A DNA stretch of 64,000 nucleotides from Flavobacterium sp. CFS9. GTDB taxonomy: Bacteria; Bacteroidota; Bacteroidia; Flavobacteriales; Flavobacteriaceae. The stretch spans positions 124,001-188,000 of the forward strand of contig NZ_AP031573.1 in the NCBI RefSeq assembly GCF_041154745.1, given 5' to 3'. A program made the position numbers and the translations under genes. This document shows positions 36,401 through 44,829 of this stretch, piece by piece (the stretch's first letter is position 1; every line of letters starts with the position of its first letter). The notes beneath the pieces are model-generated. The model was not told where the DNA came from and made no database searches. It worked only from the letters and a program-made list of their open reading frames with translations.

Positions 36401-38454
36401 GAATAAGTACCATTTGCAGTAGAAACTGCTGTCACAGTTGGTCCTGCCGATGTAGCTGTAACAGTTACTCCCGAAGCTGGTGTAGTTCCATTTAGAATCG
36501 TACCACTAACGGTGTAATATACAATCGGAGCTCCCTGAGCAAAATTTAACGTTTTATTACTATCAATTGCGTTATACACTGTCGAAGCCGGTGTATAAGG
36601 GAAACCTGTTTTGGCAGCTGTAACTGTAAAGTTAAGTCCTGCTGTTAAACCTGTAATACTGTAAGTTCCATTAGTACCAGAAACAGCAGTTAAAACGGTC
36701 GTACCGGAAGTTGCTGTAACAGTAACTCCTGAAACCGGTGTTGTGCTAGTGCCAACTGTAACAGTTCCACTTACTGTATACAAAGGTTGTGTTCCCTGAA
36801 TTACAACTCCTGTCTGATCAACGGCAACATTTGTTAAGCTAACCGGTGTAAAAGTATAAGCAGCCTTTGTTGCTGTGAGCGTGTAGTTTTGATTTTTTGG
36901 CAAATTATAAAATGTAAAATTCCCTGTTGGAGACAGTACACTTTGTAAAACTACGTTACTTGCATTTTTAACTTCCACAGTAACGTTAGTAACCAAAGCA
37001 GTTCCATTTTTCACAGAACCCCCAATACTAACTGTTTCAGGCATAATACTTCCAAATGAAACATCTACCTGAGTCAGTAAAGAATTTGGAATACTACCTC
37101 TGGTATCCTGAGATAATTCCCAAATCATACCCCCAGCCAGATTTTTAGATTTGATGTACTGTACTTTTAAATCCATTGATTGTTTATCTTCATAACTGAT
37201 AAACTGTTTCAAAGTACTGTTGTACAAATACGGAACTTTAGTCGTGTTATCAAAATACCTTACCCAACCTGCAGCAGCTGCCGAAGGTGTAACTAACATG
37301 GTATTTGGATCTAAGAAAGCATGTGAATTGGTAACCGGATTTCCAACCAGACCACAAATTTCGATACTGCCTGATTTTTCACAAGCAGCCGGTCCGTCCC
37401 AGGTTCCTGTTGGGTTTTGCGGATTTGTACAGCCTGCAACATTATATCTTGGTGCAGCAACAAATAAGCCCGGAAAGTTTGGATTGGTTCCATTATTAGC
37501 AACGTTATCAAATTTTTTACCGTAAAAAGGCAATCCCATGATTAATTTATTGGCAGGAAAACCAACTACATTCAGATAAATGTTCGTCAATTCATCAAGT
37601 GATTCTGACTGAGTTGCACCATATAATGGATCATTCGGATTTCCGCTTCCATAAAGAGGAGCATTATAGCATGTTTTATCATACCAGTTTCCGCCAAAAT
37701 CATATCCAAAGTAAGTAATGTAATCACAGTAAGTTGATATATCTTCCGTCATGCCATACTGCGCTCTGTTGTTTGGTCCTAAATATTGTTTAGGCACATT
37801 TCGAACATTGTTTCCGGCGGCAATAGTCACCAGTTTATTAGGCATCGCCTGACGCATGGCTTTTAATAAAAGTACAAGGTTTTTGTTGTCATCCGGGTGG
37901 TATTTTTGTGGAGGAACCGGGATTCCGTTCACAATTTCAGTACCGTCTGTTCCTCCCATAAGAGGATATTCCCAGTCGATATCAAATCCGTCAATAAACG
38001 GATAAGTGACTATGAAGTTTGCCATATCTGCAGCTAAAGCAGCTCTTGCCACCGGACTTGCGGCAATTGGAGAAAGATCCTGACCTTTGGTCCATCCTCC
38101 AACAGAAATTAAAATTTTTAAATGTGGATACTTTTCTTTCAACTTTTTTAAGTCATAAAAATTCCCTTTTACAGGAGCATCCCATGGAATTCCGCCTTCC
38201 GTATGCTCATAATCAGCATAGGTATCCAAACATTTCAATTTTGTATTCTCCGGACGGGCAGGGTCAAAAGTTGTCCCGTAAAAAGAATAATTCAAATGGG
38301 TTATCTTGCTCCCATCGATCTTGGGAACATTGAAATCCCGGGCATAAATAGCCCATTGCGCATAATACCCTACTACTTTTTTGTTGTGGGCTGGTTGGGC
38401 CAACACAAGTAAGGGAAACAGTAACATAAAGAGTAATCTGTAATAATGTTTCAT
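33478..38454 (-). CDS. chiA: Multidomain secreted chitinase with two GH18 domains (ChiA type)
   Basis: 1658 residues from the ATG at 38454; the longer frame to 38493 lacks a better start. Signal peptide MKHYYRLLFMLLFPLLVLA. First GH18 domain about 20-490 with the catalytic D-G-F-D-I-D-W-E near residue 156. Then about seven carboxypeptidase-regulatory/FN3-like modules (about 500-1040), two of them a duplicated carbohydrate-binding-like unit with P-W-T-D-N-x-H-x-W-K-S-V. Two Ig-like domains follow (about 1040-1230). Second GH18 domain about 1230-1560 with D-G-V-D-I-D-F-E near 1341. The C-terminal about 90 residues end in N-K-K-S-F-K-V-M-N-F-L and look like a T9SS signal. F. johnsoniae ChiA has the same plan and is secreted by T9SS. 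Last gene of the chitin locus on this strand. Confidence 0.95.
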   Translation of the reverse strand: MKHYYRLLFMLLFPLLVLAQPAHNKKVVGYYAQWAIYARDFNVPKIDGSKITHLNYSFYGTTFDPARPENTKLKCLDTYADYEHTEGGIPWDAPVKGNFYDLKKLKEKYPHLKILISVGGWTKGQDLSPIAASPVARAALAADMANFIVTYPFIDGFDIDWEYPLMGGTDGTEIVNGIPVPPQKYHPDDNKNLVLLLKAMRQAMPNKLVTIAAGNNVRNVPKQYLGPNNRAQYGMTEDISTYCDYITYFGYDFGGNWYDKTCYNAPLYGSGNPNDPLYGATQSESLDELTNIYLNVVGFPANKLIMGLPFYGKKFDNVANNGTNPNFPGLFVAAPRYNVAGCTNPQNPTGTWDGPAACEKSGSIEICGLVGNPVTNSHAFLDPNTMLVTPSAAAAGWVRYFDNTTKVPYLYNSTLKQFISYEDKQSMDLKVQYIKSKNLAGGMIWELSQDTRGSIPNSLLTQVDVSFGSIMPETVSIGGSVKNGTALVTNVTVEVKNASNVVLQSVLSPTGNFTFYNLPKNQNYTLTATKAAYTFTPVSLTNVAVDQTGVVIQGTQPLYTVSGTVTVGTSTTPVSGVTVTATSGTTVLTAVSGTNGTYSITGLTAGLNFTVTAAKTGFPYTPASTVYNAIDSNKTLNFAQGAPIVYYTVSGTILNGTTPASGVTVTATSAGPTVTAVSTANGTYSLSLPSGLDYTISASATGKTYTPASTIYTNLIANKTLNLTEYNVGTNKISGTVKNGTAPVAGAKVEIVLPWTDNAHGWKSVLATTDAQGNYSFANSVVDGYTTISSLKLNAWQNNDVNYFPNNLTSFAVPASPTVYNFNTAATARTSSYAMSGKVLNGTTPVSGATVSAVSGTTVLTATTDKNGAYSFAGLTSGSDYKVSVAKTNLTFTPVSAVSTTESGNKTLDFTQNLVSANLISGTVKNGTAPVANAKVELVVPWTDNTHPWKSVLATTDAQGNFSYDNTVTAGYTQVLSLKLNSWQNGEVSYFPNNLANFAMPTTPTVYNFNKNAVTPPQVTITAPSAATVAIAPGTAIQLKATASVDASLTISSVVFNINGQNITAALSGTEYVANWTPVLADFNKNYTLKATVTASSGTTAENTKTFALQCSGTNCPNSLPVITWNAPTNTTITQDPFQVVPITVTAVDSDGSVSGVTITINGGTFNMTAGTNNTYTYNFTPTAYQDYPVVIKATDNKAAVSTLNNTIKITKTGTRFIPLPSTNIILGYAHSWENAGAPFLYFSQMVGSKFNVVDYAFVETVNRDGYTPVLTTNDARYLTNGVFNKQLLKNDIKSLRDSGVPVIVSIGGQNGHVVLENVTQKNIFVNGLKAIIDEYQFDGVDIDFEGGSMNFSAGGLRDISYAGISAYPRLKNVVDAFKELKAHYGPGFLLTAAPETQYVQGGYSTYNDTFGSFLPIIQNLRNELDLLAVQLYNTGGENGLDGQYYGSAKKANMVTALTDMIIKGYNIGTTGMRFDGLPPSKVLIALPACPSAAGSGFLTPTEGINAMHYLRTGTTFSGRTYTMQPGGPYPALRGLMTWSVNWDFSSCGNSAELSKAYAAYFAGQTAARALPEGIETKSTTIAYFKNDALLVTTDSEDIAKVEVFNTIGQPLVSHRNVQQNKEVVLHNYSFTTKQLFLVVVTDKAGNKKSFKVMNFLN

Positions 38455-38955
38455 AGTTAATAAATATTGGTTAATAGATAATAAATATTCCAATTACAAT
38501 ACCTTATCTGCCAAAATGCGGCAAATAAATACGATAACCGGGGTTCAATACACCGCGAATAAATAACATCACGACACACTGGATTTTTAATTCATTACTT
38601 CTAAAAATAAATATTACTATTACTGATCCTAGCCATAATCATTAGTGAATAGTAGTGACTGATATTTATTTAATTTTAAAAAAAATTAGTTTAAACACAG
38701 AAGATAAATTTGGGATTCATCAATCTAAATACTTTACTTTTTGTCATGTTTGTGGTATGCGACTTACTATTTGGTTTTTAAATGTTAATACTTCTTTTTA
38801 TGGTTATAATTGTATGTTTATTAATTGGTCCGGAGTTAAGATTGCAGTGAAGTTTACCATAATTATCTCTGCCAGAAACCTATATGGCAGAGATAACGAA
38901 TTACTAAATAATCATGGTAAAAAAAAACATACTAAATACTAACTCAAACAAATCT
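38455..38955. other. chiA upstream region, with a strong hairpin
   Basis: 501 bp between GH20 and chiA. No credible gene; a 95-codon plus-strand frame here is low-complexity and judged spurious. A perfect 12-bp stem, ttatctctgcca (38863-38874) and tggcagagataa (38885-38896), lies just after the GH20 stop; neither side has a T-run, so it may be an mRNA-end or processing hairpin rather than an intrinsic terminator. No full TANNTTTG was found for chiA. Confidence 0.5.
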
Positions 38956-41022
38956 TTAAATTAATTTCTTAAGACTTTCATATACTGACAACTCAACATC
39001 AGCGTGGTCTTTACTGTTACATAGCTCTATTAAATTTTTCAGATCATCTCCTTTTAAAGTTGATTTGTTATCTAAAACAAGTAATAGTTCTTGTGATGCA
39101 TCATTCAATTTTTTAGACAGGGGTAAAAAGTGCTGTATCAAAGGTGCATTTGCACTCAATTCAACCAGTCCTTTATTTACAGCAATCCATTTGTTTAAAA
39201 ATGCTGTTACTTTTGTTTTATTCTCCGGAGTCTTGTTTGCCAAATATTGTGCTACTGCATCATCAAAAGCCAAAGAGTCTTTAGCATCCGGTGTACAGGC
39301 ATCTGCAAAAAGAGTTAACGGAGAGTACATTTGATATTCGGTTCCTCCTTTGTTTCTTTTGTAACCTTTTAAAGGCTCGCAAACGTTTGTAAATTCTTCT
39401 ACGAAATCTGTATTCTGATTATTTGAGATGTTTCTCAAAATAACATCCTTATTACGAATGTGTGTCAATCCTAGTTCTTCCAATCTGAAAGAAACTACAT
39501 CAAGACGTTTACGCATACTGGCCAAATCGGTTATGTCTTCGGCTGACCAAAGTCGTTCTGCAATTGCGGCAGTTCTTGGCCAAAGTCTGGAATCAATTGT
39601 TGTTGGCGATACAAGTTCTGTCCACATTGTTGCTTCACCACCCAATACTCTCGCTTTTTCTTCAGTAGATAAATCGGCTCCTTTTGGCATAGGGTCGTTC
39701 AAATAATGACTTGCCACCGGATACATCAAATCAATATAATACCCATTGGACATTACAGTTTTATATCCTTTTTTTACGGATTCAATCAGCGACTGACCTG
39801 CTACTACTCCTTCATTAGGACCTCTCCACGCATGAATAATGGCATCTTTTGACATATTTTTAGTCAAAATTTCTTCCCAACCCATTAATTGTTTTCCATG
39901 TTTTTTAAGCATCGGAATCAACTGCATGGTAAAATAAGTCTGCAGCTCATGATTGGTAGTTAACTTATTTTTCTTTTTAAATTCTTGAATTTTTGGATTT
40001 GCATCCCAGTCTTTTCCTTCGTTTTCATCTCCTCCGATATGAAAATAAGCACCTGGAAATAATGGGCAAACCTCATCAAATAACTCACTTAATAATTGGT
40101 ATGTTTTAGGATTTGAAGGATCTAATGTTGGTGAAAAAATACCCGCATTTCTTTCAATTCCATAGGTCGCAATTGCGGTTCCCTGAATATTTTTTTCAGA
40201 AGTTCCTCCTGTCAGTGTGATTACTTTACTTCCTATCTCAGGATAAGCTGTAAGTATTGCAGATGCGTGACCAGGAACATCTATTTCCGGAACGATTAAA
40301 ATACCGCGTTCATCAGCATATTTTACGATATTTTTAATTTCCTCTTGTGTGTAATACATTCCATCCGAAGCTTTTTCAATGAGTTTTGGATGTTTTTTCA
40401 TTTCAATTCTCCAACCCTGATCGTCGACCAAATGCCAGTGAAGAACGTTCATTTTCATAGCTGCCAATCCATCAATATTTCTTTTGATTACATCTACCGG
40501 CTGAAAATGTCTTGCCGCATCGACCATCAGACCTCTCCAGGTAAATCTTGGAAAATCTGAGACTTTTGATACCGGAAAATAAAATGAATTGTTTGTGCTT
40601 TGCAACATTTGCAATAACGTTTCAAGACCGTGCAGTGCCCCTAAATCGCTTGTTGCATTGATTGTAATTTTGTTTGGTTTGATGTCTAAATGATAGCTTT
40701 CATCTTCATACAAACCAATTTTTCCACTCTTGGTACAATTGATTTGAAGTTCAGCAGTCGGGACTTCATTTAATTTGGTAATAAATCCCTGTTCGAAAAA
40801 AATACCGGTTCTACCATCTAGTCGACGCAAAAAACGGGTTACTCCACCAAAAATTCGGGGATTTGGATTTCCGGTAATGTTTACTTTAAAATTTTTATTT
40901 AATGCAAAATTACCATCATTTAACACAACGCTTTGGGGCCAGGGCATAAGGTTTAGCTGCTCTTTTTTAACCTGAGCACTAGCTGTTACACCCGCTAATA
41001 GTAGGACTAATAAATATTTCAT
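38956..41022 (-). CDS. Beta-N-acetylhexosaminidase, GH20
   Basis: 688 residues from the ATG at 41022. Signal peptide MKYLLVLLLAGVTASA before Q. An N-terminal GH20b domain (about 20-140) precedes the TIM barrel (about 145-490): FTWRGLMVDAARHFQPVD, VLHWHLVDDQGWRIEMKK, I-V-P-E-I-D-V-P-G-H-A, and the catalytic pair in FHIGGDENEG near residue 327 (D-E). W-E-E-I and Y-Y-I-D-L are further active-site segments. A helical C-terminal region completes it. It should release GlcNAc from chitooligosaccharides in the periplasm, downstream of ChiA and SusC. It follows nagB after 159 bp. Confidence 0.95.
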   Translation of the reverse strand: MKYLLVLLLAGVTASAQVKKEQLNLMPWPQSVVLNDGNFALNKNFKVNITGNPNPRIFGGVTRFLRRLDGRTGIFFEQGFITKLNEVPTAELQINCTKSGKIGLYEDESYHLDIKPNKITINATSDLGALHGLETLLQMLQSTNNSFYFPVSKVSDFPRFTWRGLMVDAARHFQPVDVIKRNIDGLAAMKMNVLHWHLVDDQGWRIEMKKHPKLIEKASDGMYYTQEEIKNIVKYADERGILIVPEIDVPGHASAILTAYPEIGSKVITLTGGTSEKNIQGTAIATYGIERNAGIFSPTLDPSNPKTYQLLSELFDEVCPLFPGAYFHIGGDENEGKDWDANPKIQEFKKKNKLTTNHELQTYFTMQLIPMLKKHGKQLMGWEEILTKNMSKDAIIHAWRGPNEGVVAGQSLIESVKKGYKTVMSNGYYIDLMYPVASHYLNDPMPKGADLSTEEKARVLGGEATMWTELVSPTTIDSRLWPRTAAIAERLWSAEDITDLASMRKRLDVVSFRLEELGLTHIRNKDVILRNISNNQNTDFVEEFTNVCEPLKGYKRNKGGTEYQMYSPLTLFADACTPDAKDSLAFDDAVAQYLANKTPENKTKVTAFLNKWIAVNKGLVELSANAPLIQHFLPLSKKLNDASQELLLVLDNKSTLKGDDLKNLIELCNSKDHADVELSVYESLKKLI

Positions 41023-41181
41023 TTTTTTTGTTTTTGAAAAGATGTTGCTTTTAGACAACATTAATAATAAATAATAGAAACAAAACTCAGAATGACTCCG
41101 ATTGAATCCTCACTACTTCTAATGAAATCAATCTGAATTTTGCATTGCGATCCGCTCTCACCCAGATCTTATAAGGTATTT

Positions 41182-43119
41182 TTAGTAATCAAAACGTTTA
41201 AAAGCTTCAATTGCTTCGTATTCTGCCAATCCTAATTCGTCATACAAAACAGCTGTGTTTTTATTACGGTCTTCGGCTCTCACCCAAAATTCTCTTGAGT
41301 CATTACCCTGGAACATTACACGGTCTTTTTGTGACTGGTGGTACAAAATTGCATGACGTTTGAGCAATACTTCTGATGGAGAAAGCGGAACGGCCATATC
41401 AATTTCGTGTATGTCCCATTCGTGCCAGGCTCCTCGGTAAAGCCACAACCAGCAATCGTCCATATATTTTTCAGGTTTCAGTTGTTTCATCGCTGCAAAG
41501 ATGGCATTCAGACAAACTTCGTGTGTACCGTGTGGATCTGCCAAATCTCCCGCTGCAAATACCTGATGCGGTTTAATTTGTGCAATGATGTCCTTTACAA
41601 TAGCGATGTCTTCAGGCCCCAGCGGATTCTTTTTCACCTGTCCGGTTTCATAAAACGGAAGATCTAAAAAGTGTGTGTTTTCATCTTTTAGTCCAATGTA
41701 GCGGGTCGCTGCATACGACTCTCTTCTTCGGATAAGTCCTTTTAATTTGCGAACTTCCAAAGAATCAATTTGATTCTCTGATTTGTTATTCAAAAATTCA
41801 ATTACAGCTTTAAAGTTGATTCCCGAGGCAGCATCACCAAGAAAATCCTTAGCCACTTCGGCAAATTTAAGCGCCTCGTCGTCTGTAACGGCTATATTTC
41901 CGGAGGTTTGATATACCACATGTACATCATGACCTTGTTTGATCAGTTTTGAGAAAGTTCCTCCCATAGAAATCACATCATCATCAGGATGCGGACTAAA
42001 AAGAATCACTCGTTTTTTTGCCGGATTAGCTCTTTCCGGACGATGTGAATCGTCGGTGTTGGGTTTTCCACCTGGCCATCCGGTGATGGTATGCTGCAGA
42101 ACATTGAACATATTGATGTTCAAATCGTAAGCAGAACCTTCCTGCGCCAAAAGATCTGACATTCCGTTGTTGTTGTAATCACGGTCTGTTAACTTTAAAA
42201 TAGATTGTTTCGTTTTTTGGCACAACCAAACAATTGCTTTGCTTTTTAATTCTTGTGTCCAGATGCATTCTCCCACTAACCAAGGCGTTTTGAAACGCGT
42301 TAATTCTGAAGCTGCTGACTGGTCTAATACGAAAGTCGCATTAGGGTGGTTTTGTAAAAATGTAGCCGGAACTTCTGAACTGATATCACCCTGAATGGTT
42401 CTCTTAATGATATCGGCCTTGTTTTGTCCCCAAGCCATTAATACGATTCTTTTGGATCTCATGATGGTAGAAACCCCCATGGTGATCGCTCTTTTTGGAA
42501 CGTTATCTATTCCGTTAAAATCAGAAGAAGCATCGACTCTGGTAATATGATCCAGTGTAATGATTCTGGTTCCGGAATTGATATGGGATCCAGGTTCGTT
42601 GAAACCTACGTGACCTGTACGGCCAATTCCCAGTAATTGAAAATCTAATCCTCCTGCATTTTTAATATTCATTTCGTAATCGATGCAGTATTGATTCAGT
42701 TCATCAATAGCAACGGTTCCATCGGGAATATTTACATTTTCGGGATTGATGTCAATATGATTAAAAAGATGCTGATGCATGAAATAATGATAGCTCTGAT
42801 TGTTCTCTTTGCTCATCGGATAATATTCATCCAGATTGAAAGTGATTACATTGCTAAAACTTAAGCCTTCTTCTCTGTGCATTCTTACCAACTCTTCATA
42901 TACTTTTATAGGAGAAGAACCTGTCGCTAAACCTAATACGCAAGATTTATTCTTTTCTTGTTTAGACCGGATCAATTGTGCGATTTCTTGTGCGACAATT
43001 ACCGAAGCTTCTGCAGAATTTCTAAAGATTTCATTATGGATTTTCTCAAATCGTGTCTCTTCAAATTTCCCCGCGCTTTTATAGCTGATATCAGGTTTTA
43101 TTTCTAAAGCACTTTTCAT
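41182..43119 (-). CDS. nagB: Glucosamine-6-phosphate deaminase fused to a PIG-L/LmbE-like domain
   Basis: 645 residues. Residues about 30-290 are NagB: VLGLATGSSPIKVYEELV, VITFNLDEYYPM (catalytic D), LLGIGRTGHVGFNEPGS, and a K-R-A-I-T-M-G-V-S segment. A linker leads to a PIG-L-like metal-dependent deacetylase domain (about 370-645) with RVILFSPHPDDDVISMGGTF and G-D-L-A-D-P-H-G-T-H near 520. NagB converts glucosamine-6-phosphate to fructose-6-phosphate and ammonia. The second domain could deacetylate a GlcNAc derivative, but this is unproven. The fusion is known in Bacteroidetes. No separate nagA is in this window. It is preceded by a stem-loop after susD. Confidence 0.92.
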   Translation of the reverse strand: MKSALEIKPDISYKSAGKFEETRFEKIHNEIFRNSAEASVIVAQEIAQLIRSKQEKNKSCVLGLATGSSPIKVYEELVRMHREEGLSFSNVITFNLDEYYPMSKENNQSYHYFMHQHLFNHIDINPENVNIPDGTVAIDELNQYCIDYEMNIKNAGGLDFQLLGIGRTGHVGFNEPGSHINSGTRIITLDHITRVDASSDFNGIDNVPKRAITMGVSTIMRSKRIVLMAWGQNKADIIKRTIQGDISSEVPATFLQNHPNATFVLDQSAASELTRFKTPWLVGECIWTQELKSKAIVWLCQKTKQSILKLTDRDYNNNGMSDLLAQEGSAYDLNINMFNVLQHTITGWPGGKPNTDDSHRPERANPAKKRVILFSPHPDDDVISMGGTFSKLIKQGHDVHVVYQTSGNIAVTDDEALKFAEVAKDFLGDAASGINFKAVIEFLNNKSENQIDSLEVRKLKGLIRRRESYAATRYIGLKDENTHFLDLPFYETGQVKKNPLGPEDIAIVKDIIAQIKPHQVFAAGDLADPHGTHEVCLNAIFAAMKQLKPEKYMDDCWLWLYRGAWHEWDIHEIDMAVPLSPSEVLLKRHAILYHQSQKDRVMFQGNDSREFWVRAEDRNKNTAVLYDELGLAEYEAIEAFKRFDY

Positions 43120-43157
43120 TTCTTTTCTTTTTATAATAATTACAGTTTTGGTTTATG

Positions 43158-43193
43158 AAATGGCATAAACAACTCGCGTTGTCTACGCCATTT
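43158..43193. promoter_or_regulatory. Intercistronic stem-loop between susD and nagB
   Basis: Outer arms aaatggc (43158-43164) and gccattt (43187-43193), inner arms acaac (43169-43173) and gttgt (43178-43182) with a TCGC loop. No T-run at its end on the minus strand. It may set the lower expression of the downstream catabolic genes relative to susCD, by partial termination or mRNA processing. Confidence 0.4.
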
Positions 43194-43235
43194 ACTAACC
43201 AAACTTAAATTCTTTTAATTCTTTGATTATTTTTT

Positions 43236-44819
43236 TTAGAAATTTGGAGCATTAACATCCCACCAAAGTCTGGTTCCTCCGTTATCCGGACCACCTAACT
43301 TAGCTACACCAGTTGCAACTCCCTCTTTATTGTTCAGGACTTCATTTGAAGTAAAGTTGATTCTTCGAGGTCCAAGTTCTGTAGTAATTTTTCCTCCACT
43401 ATTATTTACCACTACAGGGAATAGTTTTGGATATCCTGTTCTTCTGTAATCAGACCATGCTTCCTGACCTTCCGGGAAACCAGCAATCCATTTTTGAGTA
43501 ATAATTCTTTGTAATTTCACCTCATTTGTAGCTGCATCATCCCATGCAATAGTGATATTATTTACCGGAGCTGAATTGTTCACAGCAGCAACAGGATCAA
43601 CATATGCTACAGGTAAACTCGTATTATCCGTTAAGTATTTAGCAATACCAGAAGCTTCTCTTTGGTCAAATGACGCCTGAATACCTGCTTCGTATAATGA
43701 TTTAGCATCACCTCCCATGTTCCAGCCTCTTAAAGCTCCTTCTGCTCTTAAGAAATAAGCTTCAGCCGTTGTTACTAAATAAATTGTTTTCGATCTTACA
43801 ACTTCTCCAATACCTGAAAAATTCTCACGATCTCCTTTTCCTCCAATAGCTATACCAGTACGAATTCCTTTAAACTGACCCGCAAACTGATTTGATTTAT
43901 CAAAATAAATTGGCATTCTAGGATCGTTGTATCCTTTTAAAATAGACTCCATATCAGCAGACATTCTGATGTCTAACCATGAACCACTAATTGTGGCGAT
44001 AGGATTTGTAAAAGTTGGAGATACAATTTTAAACGCGTCTTTCTTTGCAGTAAACACTCCAAACTTATGAGCTACTGCTTTTTCAGCCTGAGCTTTTGCT
44101 AAAGCCGGTTTCACTTTTACAATACGCATTGCTAATCTCAGACGTAAAGTATTGGCAAATTTTACCCATGAAGTGTAATTTCCTTCGTAACCAGACAAAT
44201 CCGCATCTTTAAATACAAAAGGTTCTCCGGCATCTGCTCTTTTCGTTAATTCATCTACAGCAAAGTCTAACTCGCTAAACATCTGGTTGTATACTTCTTC
44301 CTGAGAATCATAAGCAATTGGTGCATTTTTACCATATTGCGAATAAATGATAGGCCCAAAAATGTCTGTAATACGATGCATTCCCTCTACTTTCAAAATA
44401 AGAGAAAGTGCATAAAAATGGTCAAATTTTCCTTTTGTTTTATTTGCAATATCGTATGCGTTGAACATTACAGTAGGATAAGCATTTGTCCAAATGGCAT
44501 TGTTCCATCCGTCAATTAAGTCGTAAGTTGTATTGTTACTTCCACCTCTAAAAGGAGTTGGAGTAGCCATATAACCTGACCAAATATCTGCATTTAAATT
44601 CTGTTGTAATTGATACTGAGACTCAAGCTGATCCCCTAAAACCTGAATGTTGTTAAACATCGGAGCAAATCCTTTTTTGATGTCATTAAAATCATCCTTT
44701 AATTGATCATTGCTGAAACCATTAGGGTTAGTATTAATTTCATCAAAATTACCTGTACAACCTACTGCAGCAAGAAATGACATACAGATAGCTGTTTTTT
44801 TTATGTTATTTAGTTTCAT
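43236..44819 (-). CDS. SusD/RagB family outer-membrane lipoprotein of the chitin locus
   Basis: 527 residues. Lipoprotein signal MKLNNIKKTAICMSFLAAVGC (lipobox A-V-G-C) followed by T-G-N-F-D-E-I-N-T-N-P-N, the usual SusD_RagB_2 opening. The body has the family's helical TPR-like repeats and late motifs Y-L-V-T-T-A-E-A-Y-F-L-R-A-E and W-I-A-G-F-P-E-G-Q-E-A-W-S-D-Y-R-R-T-G-Y-P. SusD proteins bind glycans at the cell surface and act as a lid on SusC. It follows susC at 10 bp. The surrounding GH18, GH20 and NagB genes indicate chitooligosaccharides as ligand. Confidence 0.94.
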   Translation of the reverse strand: MKLNNIKKTAICMSFLAAVGCTGNFDEINTNPNGFSNDQLKDDFNDIKKGFAPMFNNIQVLGDQLESQYQLQQNLNADIWSGYMATPTPFRGGSNNTTYDLIDGWNNAIWTNAYPTVMFNAYDIANKTKGKFDHFYALSLILKVEGMHRITDIFGPIIYSQYGKNAPIAYDSQEEVYNQMFSELDFAVDELTKRADAGEPFVFKDADLSGYEGNYTSWVKFANTLRLRLAMRIVKVKPALAKAQAEKAVAHKFGVFTAKKDAFKIVSPTFTNPIATISGSWLDIRMSADMESILKGYNDPRMPIYFDKSNQFAGQFKGIRTGIAIGGKGDRENFSGIGEVVRSKTIYLVTTAEAYFLRAEGALRGWNMGGDAKSLYEAGIQASFDQREASGIAKYLTDNTSLPVAYVDPVAAVNNSAPVNNITIAWDDAATNEVKLQRIITQKWIAGFPEGQEAWSDYRRTGYPKLFPVVVNNSGGKITTELGPRRINFTSNEVLNNKEGVATGVAKLGGPDNGGTRLWWDVNAPNF

Positions 44820-44829
44820 TTTTTTTAAT

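Noticed and set aside
38655..38942. A 95-codon plus-strand ORF between GH20 and chiA
   Set aside because: Low-complexity I/L/N/K/Y/F-rich composition, no recognisable domain, spans a perfect hairpin and lies in the chiA promoter region.
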